This document shows, one piece after another, positions 25,468 to 38,100 of a DNA stretch of 64,000 bases (the stretch's first letter is position 1; every line of letters starts with the position of its first letter). A model generated the notes under the pieces. It saw only the letters and a list, made by a program, of their open reading frames with translations, had not been told where the DNA came from and ran no database searches. Position numbers and translations under genes: made by a program. Location: positions 423,667-487,666 of the forward strand of contig VWZF01006905.1 of NCBI GenBank assembly GCA_013396755.1, in the 5' to 3' direction. This DNA is from Sclerurus mexicanus (Eukaryota; Chordata; Aves; Passeriformes; Furnariidae).

Positions 25468-25935
25468 TTATTCTCTTGGTTCAATGATTGCCTCACTTCT
25501 AATGCTAATTAGTTCTTTTGAATCAGTGGGTTTCTTGAGTCTGTGGGCCTGATCTTCACCTGTCAGAATTACCTTTTAACCACTCAGAGTTGATTTCAGC
25601 ACAATTGCTGCGCTGTTTTGCCTTGTGGATGTTTTGTGTCCATTATCAGCAATACGTTCTCCCTCAGCTTTGTTAACCTCCCCCTGGACCTGAGATAACA
25701 CCTGGACAATTGTACCACCTTTATCTTATCTCAAGTTTCCATCACAGTGGCTTAACTTACAGTCCAAGTTTCAGGTATCCACAGAGGCATATTCAGGGGT
25801 GGGGCGGCTTTGGTGGTCCCAGATGAGCAGTTGCTTCTTTACACAGTCTGCTACAGTGGGATTTTTTGTCTGGATGCTTATCTCATGGCAAAGACCTTCT
25901 GTGGTAACAGTGTTGGAGACAGGCAACCATGATCT
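25468..25935 (-). pseudogene. Possible decayed coding sequence, unknown family
   Basis: In one minus-strand frame, 156 codons between stops at 25938 and 25468 are broken by only three in-frame stops: TGA at 25773-25771, TAA at 25728-25726 and TAA at 25578-25576. This divides them into open runs of 54, 14, 49 and 35 codons. The predicted peptide is hydrophilic and mixed in composition, unlike most frames in this AT-rich window. It ends just upstream of the candidate CCAAT/TATA promoter. I recognise no domain. A worn 3' part of a retroviral gene next to its LTR is one reading, a host pseudogene another, and chance cannot be excluded because six frames were available to choose from. There is no start codon in a good position. 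Confidence 0.2.
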
Positions 25936-28900
25936 TTAATCCGTACACAATATTGTGTTCTATAGTCAAAATTGTGTCACCCTACATGTTAAAGCCAGAA
26001 GGATTATCTTCATATATTATTAAATCCAGTGTATAAATAAGTAGTGCTTACTGATGCAAACTGTAGTGCCTTCTTAATCTGAGAGTAACAGAAATACAGC
26101 CTGAATGAACTAAATGAGCGTAGGGCGTACCCTCATTTCATTATAATGCAGTTGCAAAACTCCATTAGCTACAGTATTAGAGGGAGCTGCTTCTTTTTAT
26201 GATTGTTTGGTTTTGTCTTTTTTTTTTTTTGTACAATTAGCTAAGTTAGCACATTTTTGACTACTATTAGGAATCCAGAAAGGAACGACCATACAGGCAT
26301 CCTTTCATTTCACTATACTGTAATTTAACCTCAGTAAAAAACAAATTTCTTTAGCACTGTGAATGAGAGTGGTAAACATTTCTTTTTTTCTGAAAACTTG
26401 TCAAATGAACAGCTGTAAAAGTGTTCAAGCCTTTATATCATACACAAACTCACTGTTTTATAATTTTGTGTGATGTTGAACAATTCTGGAACTTCAGCTC
26501 AGAAGAGCAACCTCTAAGTACTAGGCAAGAAACATCCTGATAACAGATACAACATGTAAAATAATGTCACTTAAAGGTTCTAATAGTATAACCACAATTC
26601 ATAGACACAGATAACTTTCTTCTTCAAATGGGTATTTTCTCTGATGTTGATTAGAGGAGAATTTTAACACCTCCCTCAGTATAATGAAGATGAGTAAGAT
26701 GCCTGCCATGCAATAATAATTCAAGTTTACAGTACAGAGTGCTGTAGGAAGAAAAGGCATAGGCAATAAACTAAGGAGACCAAGACCCAACATTCCCAGT
26801 TCTACTTCAAGTCTGAATATTTACTAGCTGGAATAATATCAAGCTTTCACTTTTTACTTAACCACTTTCATCACAAAACAGAAATACGGGTAGCAGAGTC
26901 ATGGGGCCACTGAGGAAAAAAAGTTGACACAACCCATAAATCCCAGGAAAACATTAATTTCTCTCCTATATTGGAGATAAATATTTCTCTCCTATTTTGG
27001 AGTGAATCCTTTCAGAGATTAAATGATTGACAAAGAAATCATCATATACATCTATTCATTCAATTTTCCTCAACTCCATTAAAGCTCCAGCTTGCAGACC
27101 TTTAGCAACAGATGAGAAAATTCTTATTTATTCTCTGAGTGAGAGAAAAGCCCTTTGTGTATTTAACTTACACTTTATTTGTTTTTAAAATATATTCAGG
27201 CACTCCTGTGTGATTTTTTGCTAATGCTTAATGAGCCAAATCCTTTTATATATTTGTCTACAGCTATAAAATTCTCTGCTGACTTCTTCCTCAAACTAGA
27301 GGTTTTAGCCCCAACTCATTAATAGATGCCAGTGGAAACATCAACTCCAGAGACCTTCCCACAGCGCCTTGTTCAGTCTGCTGCCCTTTCAACTTTGCTT
27401 GTAACCGATAGAGAGTCTTAACGTGCATATCCACAGGTGTGTAAGGCAGTCCAGGAACTAGTGTCTATGCACTAATATCCCTGTGAAGGGCAAGCCAGAC
27501 AATCAAGGATCTTGATTTAGACTCCATGCAAAAGGTCAGATTATGCACTCTCTTGAGGTCCTCGCTGTGTTTCTGATTCTGTGCTCATACTGTGACGCCT
27601 ACAAGAAATCCAATACCTAGATAAAGTGGGGTCGTAAGGAACAAGGGGCGTACACAACCAGCGTTTGTTATGCAACAACAGAGAAACTCTAAATTATTAC
27701 AGTCCTCTATCTGCCCTTTGTCGTTATTTTTCTAATTCTTTATACACATCCTAGCTAAACAATAAGCTTTTTATGTCCAGGATGGCAGCCAAACCCCCAC
27801 AAAGCAGTTCTGCTGCCTCGCATTGCCACTCAGGGTGTGCCAACCTGGTACCACAGCTGCCTGCACTGGCAACTGAGACTTCTGCTGTGGGGAGAAGTGG
27901 GCCACGGGCTTGCACAGAGCCCTGTACAACATGCCCCCTTGTTCTCCACTACACCAGCAGTGGGTGTTTTGTTCTACACTGGATGTCCTGTTTCAGGGCA
28001 CTACGGACTTCATCACAATCAAAGAATGGAATTTTGTTTAGCAGGCAGACAGCAATTGCTTGTATCAACTTGAGATTCAACATTGCTTTCCAGAGTGGTC
28101 CCGTGTAGGGAACACTGGAGTAATGAAAACCAGCAGGGAAACTGATGAGGTTCACCCTCATCCCCTAAAGGAGACCCTTTACCAAGTGTGCAGTCAGCAA
28201 TCTCTTTCAAGACTGCTTAAGCACTGCCCAGAGTTAGATACACTGTGTGTGGCAGCAGTACTCAGCTCTAACAGCCTGTGAGCTAGGGAGCCTGGAAGGG
28301 ACAGGGGCTATGTGTGTGGGCAGCACCATCAGCAACAAAATTCTCTCTTGTGTGGGGAAAATTGGGTCCTCTTTCCTTGAACAGGACATCACACAGCATG
28401 TCTGGAGGAGGTGGGCTCTCTTGGGCACTGTTGGTAACCTGCCCTCCAGAATTACAGTAGCAGCATTAGAGTTAGCTAAACTTTAAAACTGTTAAGATGG
28501 AGAAATCTTAGACAAATACAATACTGTTGGGAAATACAAAATAAGAATAAATTCAATTGTAACCAATCCTGACTTCCTTTAGACATGGCAACTAAAGAAA
28601 GAGAGACCTGTAAGAGCCCTCTGTAGGCTATTCTGACGCCTTATTTAAGTTTTGTAAGAGTATCCGAAACCATAACAATGGTCACATGTAAATATCAAAT
28701 AGCTCAGTTACATCAGGAATCACTTACCCACAACATTTTTTTTCTGCCGAAGACGCCAAACACCTATGGATTTAAAACTAAGCTTCTACTACATAACAAA
28801 AGTTTCATTTCTCTTTAATAGTAAAAGCAGAAAGATCCCATGCAAAAGCTACATCCAGAGAAAATTGTAGCATGGTCTTGAATCCACATTCTGCCAGATT

Positions 28901-31479
28901 TTCCACTAAATATTTAGTGAAACACATCTTTGGGTCCTAATTTTCTAAAACTTTGATATAGAACCTATCTTTAATAAATAAAATCTTCAGTGTTGAGCAG
29001 ATAAATATCAGGTCTTCGGGCTCTATAGTCACTGCATTTTAAAATTTCTCTTTAAATGCAGTACAGTTGTCAAATATGTGTTCATTTTAGTTATGCATAG
29101 GTGGGTTTGCAGAGGCATCAAGTGTGCAATTAGCCTATTCCCAGGTGAACGTTCTCTGCAGATATGTCACTGGAGAGATCCCTTTCACATCTTTGCCTAT
29201 TTGAAGATGGCAATAAACCAGTTGTCGTAGCCTATTCATCTCAGACTGATTTCTTGGGCTACGTTGTGACAATACCTTCCTACATGATAGCACTCTCAGT
29301 TCTGAAATATTCACTACAGAAAAGCACCACGAAAGGGACACGCTCTGCCGTGCTGCTTTTCCTGGGAGTGGGTGCAGCCACAGTAGCAGCTTAGAAACCA
29401 GGACACTGCTAAATTATTGTACTTTAAGAGGACCCACCTGTAAGTCAAGCAGAGAAGTAGGCAGCTGAAGCCATTCCACCAGTGCTTGCTTGAGAAATGG
29501 CTCTAAACCTCCACAAACACAGGTCTAAATGATGCAAACTCCAACTTGAAGGCAGTCTTTGACTCAGGCTGGTGAAGCCCCAAGTTGAGCACGTCCAGCA
29601 GAGCCTCTCACTTTACCTTAGCATATGAAAAATACCACATATTAAGCAGAGATATTAAAAAAAAACCCAAACAAATCAATTTTCCCTGCCTGGATTTTTC
29701 TCCCGGCACCATCACAGAGGTAACTGCACTTTTATGGACTCTTCTACCTACCCACTCCTGGAGCAATACCCAGCCATGTTAGAAACCTCTTTTTAAATGG
29801 TTGGTGTAGAACAAGCATGCTCTGACAGGAAAGCCCTTACAAAGAGTAGGACATACAGGTGACCCTTGGTTTCCCCTATATGCTGTTAAGTACTTCCAAA
29901 AGCAACCAAAGACCCTTCCCATTCCAGTTTATCATTAATATGCTGCTTTTCTATGCCCCAAAGCCTCTGATGCCCTCCTGAAGGCCAGGCCATGCTGCTG
30001 GGGTCCGAATGGATGACCAGTGCTGGAAGATGGGTCTGATCTCCCACACTGCCCCAGTGACAAGGGTGCCACCCTCCATCCCCTCCCTGCCCTTCCTCAT
30101 CGGGTGCTTGCATGCCAGCCGCCTGTGCTCCTGGTGTTTGTCACCATGGGACAGACTGCAGGGCGCTCCCAAGGCTTTACAACCAGTGAAAATCAGCACC
30201 AGCTTCGTAATTCTGGCACAACATGTCTTCGCTTTGAAGTCTGGTTACTGGTTTTTACAGTTCTATTTTTAAAATGTATTAAAGATGTTTAAAAGTGGCA
30301 GGGACTTCCAATAAAAGCCCTGTTGTCCTGAATCAGGATGCTGGTCCCAATTTAAACCGGCTGTTAAACAATAGTATATCCAAATAAAAGTGGTCTGATT
30401 TGCAAAATACCTCAGACTGATTGAACATTTATTATCCAATTTTTCTCCTTTCAGGTCTTCAGAGGTCATTCTCTCTATCTTTTTTTTTTCCCTTTAAATC
30501 TGCAAGGCTTTCCACAACTACTGTATGGAAAATGGATTCACTTACCATATTTTAAAAATAACTGTTAATGGCAAATATTAAAGTACAATCAAGCAAAGAA
30601 GCAAATAAAGATTTACATTTCTCTTGGCTCTATGAGTAGTTTAAACAGCTTATTACATCATCATCAGAGCTCCATCTTCTGCAACACACCCAGGAAATAG
30701 TGCAACCAGCTTCTGTTTTTATCATCGGGCGTTTCTATTTTCCCAATATAAAATCATATTTAAAATTTTATTTCTGCAGCACATTGGATTTTCCATTTGG
30801 AGAAGTGAAAGAAGATCAACAGGATTTGGAGAGAGGATGTGATCCTCCTGAAGGAGAGGATCACTCCAAGAAGGAGCCCAGAGGAGACAGAATAGCCTAA
30901 TGCCCTGAGTCCTTGTGGAGTTCAAAGACCTTGTGACTGACCTCCTGTTTCTGCAGTGCCCCTGGATGAGTCATTTCACATCTCCATCTATCTCATCTGC
31001 TAAAGCTGAGCTTCTCAGAACAGGGCTTTTCTTTTGCTTTATATATTTACGCAGTGTAACTCCGTAACTTAGAAACTTTCAGTAATAATAATATGAACTA
31101 ACACCAACCAAGCACAACACAGGAATAAAAAAGGTCTAACACAATTTAACATACAAAGGGACTGAAGCTGATGACCCAGGAGGAGTCAGCCTCAATATAA
31201 AACTTTTGTGCAGATTTTCGTTACTAGATTTTGTATTTCAGTGGTCTGTGTTCATACCTTTTATATTCTAGAAACACACAACCAAAAATGGGCTTCCTGC
31301 CCTATTAAATTCCCCCACGTCACATAAATCCACCATAAACTTTCACATTAATATCCAAAAATCTACAATATTTTCTAATACATTTGGCAGGTATACATAA
31401 TAAAAACTTAGTGCAAGTCTGATATGTAAGTAACCCACTTGAACCTTCCCTCCTGACAATATCTTTCCTATAAATGGAA
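25936..31479. other. Non-coding stretch, no gene recognised
   Basis: AT-rich overall, with a 13-T run at 26218-26230. Patches at 27770-28450 and 29990-30190 are visibly richer in GC and carry several overlapping open frames (the longest, 111 codons, is at 27773-28108 with an internal ATGGCAGCC at 27782). None resembles a known protein, and the frames lie over one another. No repeat family is recognised in those patches. Confidence 0.6.
26957..27008 (+). repeat. 26-bp tandem duplication
   Basis: Two adjacent copies of a 26-bp unit beginning ATTTCTCTCCTAT (26957-26982 and 26983-27008) differ at only a few positions. Each unit contains a small internal CTCC...GGAG inverted pair. Confidence 0.75.
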
Positions 31480-31560
31480 AATCTTTATTTCCCATTCCAC
31501 AGACTGGAAAATTGGGGCAAAGGACAAATAAAGTAACGTGCTCAAGGTGATGCTGACTTG
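31480..31560 (+). repeat. MIR-type SINE relic
   Basis: CCCATTCCACAGACTGGAAA, then ATTGGGGCAAAGGA, then AAGTAACGTGCTCAAGGTGA follow the conserved 3' part of MIR in order and spacing ('cccattttacagatgaggaaactgaggcacagagaggttaagtaacttgcccaaggtca'). This is the best of the three MIR candidates in the window. Such relics pre-date birds. Confidence 0.6.
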
Positions 31561-34500
31561 CACTTGTACATCATCTGCAATAGATGACACCCCTTGTCAG
31601 ATAAATTGCACTGTAATAGCTAAGTCATTAGGCCTTCAAGATTCATGGTTAGCAAGTATTTCTAAAATTCTGATAAAACATTTTGTTTCCTACTGATTTT
31701 AAATTGGATGTGTCATTTTGTAAGTGACAGATGGCTACTATATAGTTAGTGATCAGGTTTTTAGTTTAGAACAGCAAATACATGAATACATTGGCACCAA
31801 GTTTCAGGTAATTCTTTCTACTGAACGCTTGCCAAAAGTTTTGTATTTGTGTCATTCTTCTAGAAATACAAAAATCTGTAAGTGGGTTTGGTTGTCCTTT
31901 GTAAAATCTAGTGTACTGAAAAAATAGCGTTAAAAAAGTTTTCAAAAAAACTACTAAGTAGCAAGGAAATAAAGGCAAATCCTAGCTTACCAAACTAAAA
32001 AAGAAAAATCCCCAAAAACCTAAAAAACCCCAAAATACCACCAAAAAACCCCAACCCACTCCCAGTGCGTATCAACCAAACCATCACACTGAGAAATGCA
32101 GCATGTACATATATGTAGAGTTGAACAAACACATGGAAGTATGATGTCTGTTTTTCAGAATTATTAACTACATTTAATATAATCCTATAATTTTCACTTG
32201 TTTCCTGTTGACTGTTAGGGCTGCTTTTTAAAACAGCGGGGTTTGACCTTCACACAGAGCACTTTCGCTCAGGCCATTTAGTTCTACTCATCGGTCTCAC
32301 CAGCTCAAACGATTGGAACCTATGACACATAAATGCTCAAGAAACCCAGACCACATGGAGGAATGAAAACAATTATTTGCACAGCTCAGAGCAGAACTTC
32401 TTTGGAAATTTCACGGCAGCATAAAAGACTTCAGCAAAGAAGTCCCAGTATTGTGAACTATGAAGTCCAAACACTTCCCTAGGATCTACATATTAAGCCA
32501 GACCAGGTAAGACCTCTGCCTGTGCGGTCCACAGCCCATCAGGGTGGGCGTGACTGGCCACACTCACCCTGGTTCTGCCTTGGCTTCTCCAATGAAAGCA
32601 GAAACTCCTACTAGCAGTTAGCGGCACAAGTTCTTCCACACAACTGGAGCAAAGCCTGAAATTATGCCTCTGTCTTCAAACAAAAGTGCTTCCACCAGTG
32701 GTAGGAACTTGGCTGCTCCACTCCATGGTATCATAATAGTTCCAAAATTTAGTGGAGATCCTGATGCAGCGTGCTATAAAGTCACCAAGCATCATGCAGT
32801 AGGGTCAAGGTTAATAATGTAAGACAAAATAAAAAGCGAGAAAATGTAAAAAGGGAGAGTTGGAGGTTGGATCGCTACTTCTCTGAGCAAGCTTTCAGGC
32901 ATGTCTTGTCAATCTGACACCATCTACTAAACAGAAACAATCAAAAATCCCATTCACTGAGAAACAAAGAAGTGACACTGTTAATGTAAGTCCACTAAAT
33001 AATAGCAGTGGCAAAGAAAGGATGCTCTAGTTTCTAGGAGTCACCCCAGGCTCCAGTATTGCTGCATTTTTTCTAGTCATCTACTGGGAAATCTCACTGC
33101 ACAGCATGGCACATTGTATCATCACAGTGATGTGGAGTAGCCCAAACTGGATAAGGACATGGCTGGATGCAAACTCACGTATACTGTTTGCACCCACTGT
33201 ATTGCAAAGTATTGACGTTGTGCCATGCATAGGAGGTACCTTTACTGATCTTCAGTGACAACATTTAATTTGACGTGATTTTGTTTCAGGTTGTTTGGGT
33301 TTTTTTTCATGGTGGTTGTCTGATTTTTCAAGTCCTGAGTACTTGTTCTATGCACAAATACAAATTTGTGTCAACCAGACACATGCTGTGCTAGTTTTTT
33401 AGTATTCTGCATAATTAAAATAGTTACATTACTGTTAAAATACTTCACAAAGAATTCTGCTTAAAGGCAATAATTGGGCAACCAGTAGCAACGGATGAAA
33501 ATTACTCCAGTCTTGACTACTCACCTACTGGCAATCAAACCATGTGCAGGTTTTAGCAGCTTTTCCCTTCATTCTCCAGTCAGTGACCATCATCTGGGCA
33601 TTCTTTTTCTTGGCAATTACAATCTGAGTTGCATTTAAACCTGATCTGATTAATCGTGGCTTGTAAACTTCTACTCCCCAGAAAATGCAGTCATAAGCAG
33701 AAGAGACATGAAATTAAGTCTTATCTCTGTTAGACTAGATTCAGTTACAGACTGGAGCTACAAAAAGTAACCTAACAGAAAGGAGGAATGACTCCCTGAA
33801 AGTATCTGGAAGAAAAGAGACGGGAAAAAAGACACAGAACTAAAACAAAGAAACAAACAAAACCACAAAAGAAAACCTAACTTCAGGATCACTTTCATAT
33901 TGCCAAAACAACTATGCAGATTTTTAATGATCTGTTTGAAGAATTAGTAAATGGTACAGGATGTTTTAACTGTTGAATGGTGCTGTTTCTACTTGAAAAG
34001 CCAGTCTAAACAATGTGATTTCTAGCACCCACTAGGTGTGGGTACTAGACAAGGGATCTGAAGGATAGTACTTGGTACAGTGGGAATGAAGAAACAGCTG
34101 CCTACAGAATTAAGCTTCTGTGTAATAAAACCAAAAAGCTTTCACTTCATCATTAGATACTGTATTTTAACATTAAAACCAAGATAAACAAAGCAGAATA
34201 AAATTTTAAGCTCTTTGCTTAAAAGCTTCAAAGAAACACATCTCTTTTTAATGCTACTCAATAGCAGATACAGATTCAGCTACAGCAAAGAATTACATGT
34301 TTGTAATACTTTCTGGAGTCTCACAACACCAGTCAAATGCTAAGCTACTACACAGTGCTAAACCTTTTCCTATTTAGTTATTAGCCCCATTCTGTCCAGC
34401 ATGTCTATGTATGATTTTACACTACAGTATCACACAAACTTCCCCATTACTTAACATTTGGACTAGGATACATCTATTTCCAGTAATACTGTATATTTTC

Positions 34501-34680
34501 AGAATTAAGAACATTAGTTTGCACATGTCATTTTAACCTGCAAGACACTGAGTGCAACACTTGTTATTTTTATCTTCTAGGGGGTCTGCAGTAGTCACCC
34601 CTTCTGTTAATTTTTTTCCTTAGACACCACTGAAAGTAGCAGAGGCATGACTAGATTATTATACACTGAAAAAATAAGAT
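31561..34680. other. AT-rich non-coding stretch
   Basis: No gene is recognised. It contains the A/C tract at 31990-32064 (listed separately) and another A-rich segment near 33840-33875. Nothing else stands out. Confidence 0.65.
31990..32064. repeat. A/C-only low-complexity tract
   Basis: About 75 bp are almost wholly A and C on the + strand, with runs of 2-4 C separated by runs of 3-6 A. The minus strand is G/T with four runs of three or four G, but spacers of about 15 nt make a stable quadruplex unlikely. A similar tract of opposite strand sense lies at 48041-48109. Confidence 0.75.
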
Positions 34681-34681
34681 T

Positions 34682-35155
34682 TTGACACAGAATGGTTTTA
34701 GAGCTGTTTCATGTTTGCTTTTGAGAGTCTGCTGCTGTAAACTGGCTTCCAGAGCTCAATATCCACATGCAATCTTCCTGGTCTGTACGGGCAATCATAG
34801 CGCTTCATTGTCCAGTGCTATCATTACAATATTGTTATCATCTGAGCTTGAGTCTGACACTTTCTCTAAGACCTTTCAAATAACCCCTTTACTAGGCTTC
34901 AGTACCAAACCATTCAGGGCAAATCTCTGCTTTGTGCTTGTCAGCCTTAATAGACTGGATGTCACTTTTGCCTGTAAAAAGTGCCCGCTCTTCAGCTGTC
35001 AGTCAGTCCTTGCAGTGTCAGCCAAGAGCGTGGCTGGAGCTGCTGGATTAGAGGGTAGTTACCATAGCTGTCAGATTACTGACAACCTGACACCCACATC
35101 CCCAACTTCCTTTGACTGTATTTGGTTTCCATCTCGCTCCTTGGACCTTTCTTAA
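34682..35155 (+). other. Longest open frame, probably not coding; conserved-element look
   Basis: A frame of 157 codons is open on the + strand, but its only start is TTG at 34682 and it contains no ATG, so it is a poor gene candidate. The peptide is rich in Ser, Cys and Leu and resembles nothing I know. On the minus strand the same DNA has hydrophilic open runs of about 20-35 codons in two frames separated by stops. The core around 34775-34860 has low simplicity, few CpG and a central ACAATATTGT palindrome (34826-34835), which is more like a conserved non-coding element. Decayed coding sequence remains possible. Confidence 0.3.
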
Positions 35156-38100
35156 GGTGGATCCATCTGCTCAAGTTAAATAACATTGTAGCCAACTAGA
35201 AAAGTTTTGTTATTGTCTCTGCCTTCTCTTTCAGCCCAGTTTGCCTTTTGCAGACACGTACTATCAAAGCGTTTGGCAAAACACTTTGTTAATCTAATAG
35301 GGGAAAAAATAATTTTCCTCTGTTTTGTAACTTAATGGCACTTTTTTTTTTTTAACCATGCCTCTGTATCTGGAGGCATTTTAGTTGTTGATATCTACCT
35401 TTAGTCAAAGGTGTTGGGGAGTTTATACATATTTCTCCACATATTTTAGGTGTACTCACCACCCTACTATTTCAATGCTTCTTTAGTTCTACTCTCAAAA
35501 GCTTATAGACTATGCAATTCTGTGAATAGTTTACAATTATTGGAAGTGGTGTGCATTATACACTTTATAGAACCCGCCTTGTGTTTCACATTCCATAGTT
35601 GATACGTATGTTTCCCCTACTTGTAGAGAATAAACTAGAACTACGCAGGGAAAATAAAGAAACCAAACAAAAGCAAACAAAAAACATATGCCAAAACCAT
35701 AAAAATAAACCTTATATTATTTAGAATCAGAAATAAACTCACACTGTCTTGGCTGTGTCTTCACTTTTGAGAACATAGTTGAAACCAAACTGCTTGAGCT
35801 TGTTCCCTTGCTGTTACACATTCCAAGGGATATGTCTCGTAGCTCCATTCTAACCATGGCTCAGCAGGGTAAATCATCTGTATTCTGCCTGTAGTTGATC
35901 TCAGCCAAATAGACTGACCCAAGGACTGTTTTCACCCTCTCTGCTTGGATTGCAAAGAGAAATACCTATCCTAGATAATGCCTTTTTAAGCTCTTGGAAA
36001 AGTGAAAAACACTTTACTAAGAGTGACCCCCGTGATCAAAGATGGCACACAGAGAAAGCTGGCCCAAATTTGTATTTCATTTGCCTATATTTAAAATTTA
36101 AATTTCTCTGTAAAAAAAAAAAGCCCACTTCAACAACATTTTTCAAATTCAGTTATTTGTTTCAAGATAATTGCAACCTGTCATATAAACTCAGCCACTG
36201 TATTTTTATCTCATTATATACAATTCTTGTGGAAATAGTTCCATGCAGTGGAGGAAATGTAGCATTCATCATTTACGCTAAATATCATGGGGCAACCTAT
36301 ATCTTAGCATGCATAGACTGGAGATTATCCAGAGTACAATAAACACTGTCTGTTCCATTTTGTACTAAGTGTGGCTCTTGCACTAAAATTCAATAAGTCA
36401 CATATTTGTAATATGTTGAGTACTCAAGGAAATGTGTAAGGGCATAACACATTCCTCACAGAAACCTGAAGGATTGGCTTGGGAAGTTTGAAGAGATGGA
36501 TTTTATTCTTCCCTACTCCCCTGTTATTTCCAAATCACTTTGCTCAGTCCCATACATACATCATGCTTGGAGTTCCCAGCTGGCTCTGTGTAGCTGCATT
36601 TTCAATAGTCACCATGTGCATTTAACTGCGTGGTCTCTCTACTGCTTCCTGACGAAACACTCATTCTTCGGGTTTTCGCAATTTCAGTACGCTTGGGTGT
36701 ATTGCCCCAAAAAATTAATGAGATATATCCTATATTCATTAGCTGCTGAAAAAGCATATACCAAACAGCTTTTTCAGGAAAGATAAGAGAATTGGAACAC
36801 AACATGAATTCTTTGGCACATACAAAACCTGCCTGATCCTTTGTCTCGATTTTTAATTTGCAATTCTTCTCTAAGGTTGCAAACACAAATAGCTTCCTTT
36901 TCACAAAATGCAAATCTAAAACATAAGATGGCTTATACCTAATGAACAGAGATACTGTTAGCTCCTCCATAAACAAGACTGCTTCAGATTTAGAACTAAA
37001 TTTGAAATTTGTTTAGATAAAAACCACTTTATGATGCATGAACTTCGCTACCTTTTCACATTTCTGCGTTGTCTTTCTTATTACACCTCATGCTTGTGCA
37101 GCTATTGCATTGCGAGGCAGACAGATACGATTATGGATACTCCACACCTCATCTAACGTGGCTACTCAGAGAGGCAGGCAGCAATGCTTTTCTGCGTGGA
37201 ACCACAAGGTGAATCATGCAGACACTAGCATCTCCAGGAGCGTGTCTGTGCCACAATCTCAGTGCAAGGCAGCCTGAAGCAGCTGCTGCAGTACTGGAAC
37301 GAGACAGTGCAAACGTGCCCTATGACAGCCATTTTCTGGGTTGGTAATGCTCTGTATGCAGGTACCGTGACAACAACAACAACTAGGATACCGATAATTA
37401 CCTACATGGAACTTAATGGCACACTGCTTGGGTGGAGGGAAACTAATGGAAGCCAATAAGGTCAGAAGTTCAATATCTTACTAAGCTGTTGTCATTAACA
37501 GACTGATTTCTGGGTTGTTATCGCTACCACATATCAAAAAGAGTTAAGCAAACAAATACAGGGTTTCGTTGTGTTTGTTGCACACGTTTTTCCAATTTGT
37601 ATGAACTGTTCCCTCAAAACACATAACTGCCATGCTCTAATTTCCAAAGCCTGGCATTGTTTCAGGTGCCTTGATACTTTTTCCTGAGTTCCAGACACTT
37701 CACTCAGACCTGTGAAGTGGACCTTGCCATATTGCAAACTGACCCAATATCTAGGAAAACTTCAGGATTTGGTCCTTTGTGTTCTTATGGTAAAAGATAC
37801 AGCACTGGAATTTCCCAGCCACATTTCTGGCACATGACATTCCCTTGTGAAATCAGTTAAGGGGAAAGATAGCAAGTACCTCCAAATTAGTGACAAGGCT
37901 TCAAGAATGTATATGGGGTGTTTTTTTTCTTTTTCTGATGTCTATCCCAAATGAGCTAACTTTATTTAAATACATTTAAAATATGTCCACTAGAGACTCT
38001 CTCAAAACATTGCACTGTAATATATTTTTAAGTGAAAAGAGGGTCATAAAAATGCATTATTAATCCATTTCAGCTGAACAACTGTCAGAAATGTCATAAC

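Noticed and set aside
25545..25570. GGGCCTGATCTTCACC, like another old amniote repeat word
   Set aside because: Only one short word matches; the rest of the pattern is absent.
35950..36976. Open frames of 130 (+) and 124 (-) codons
   Set aside because: The first reads through a poly-A run as a lysine string; neither has a domain, good start context or exon borders.
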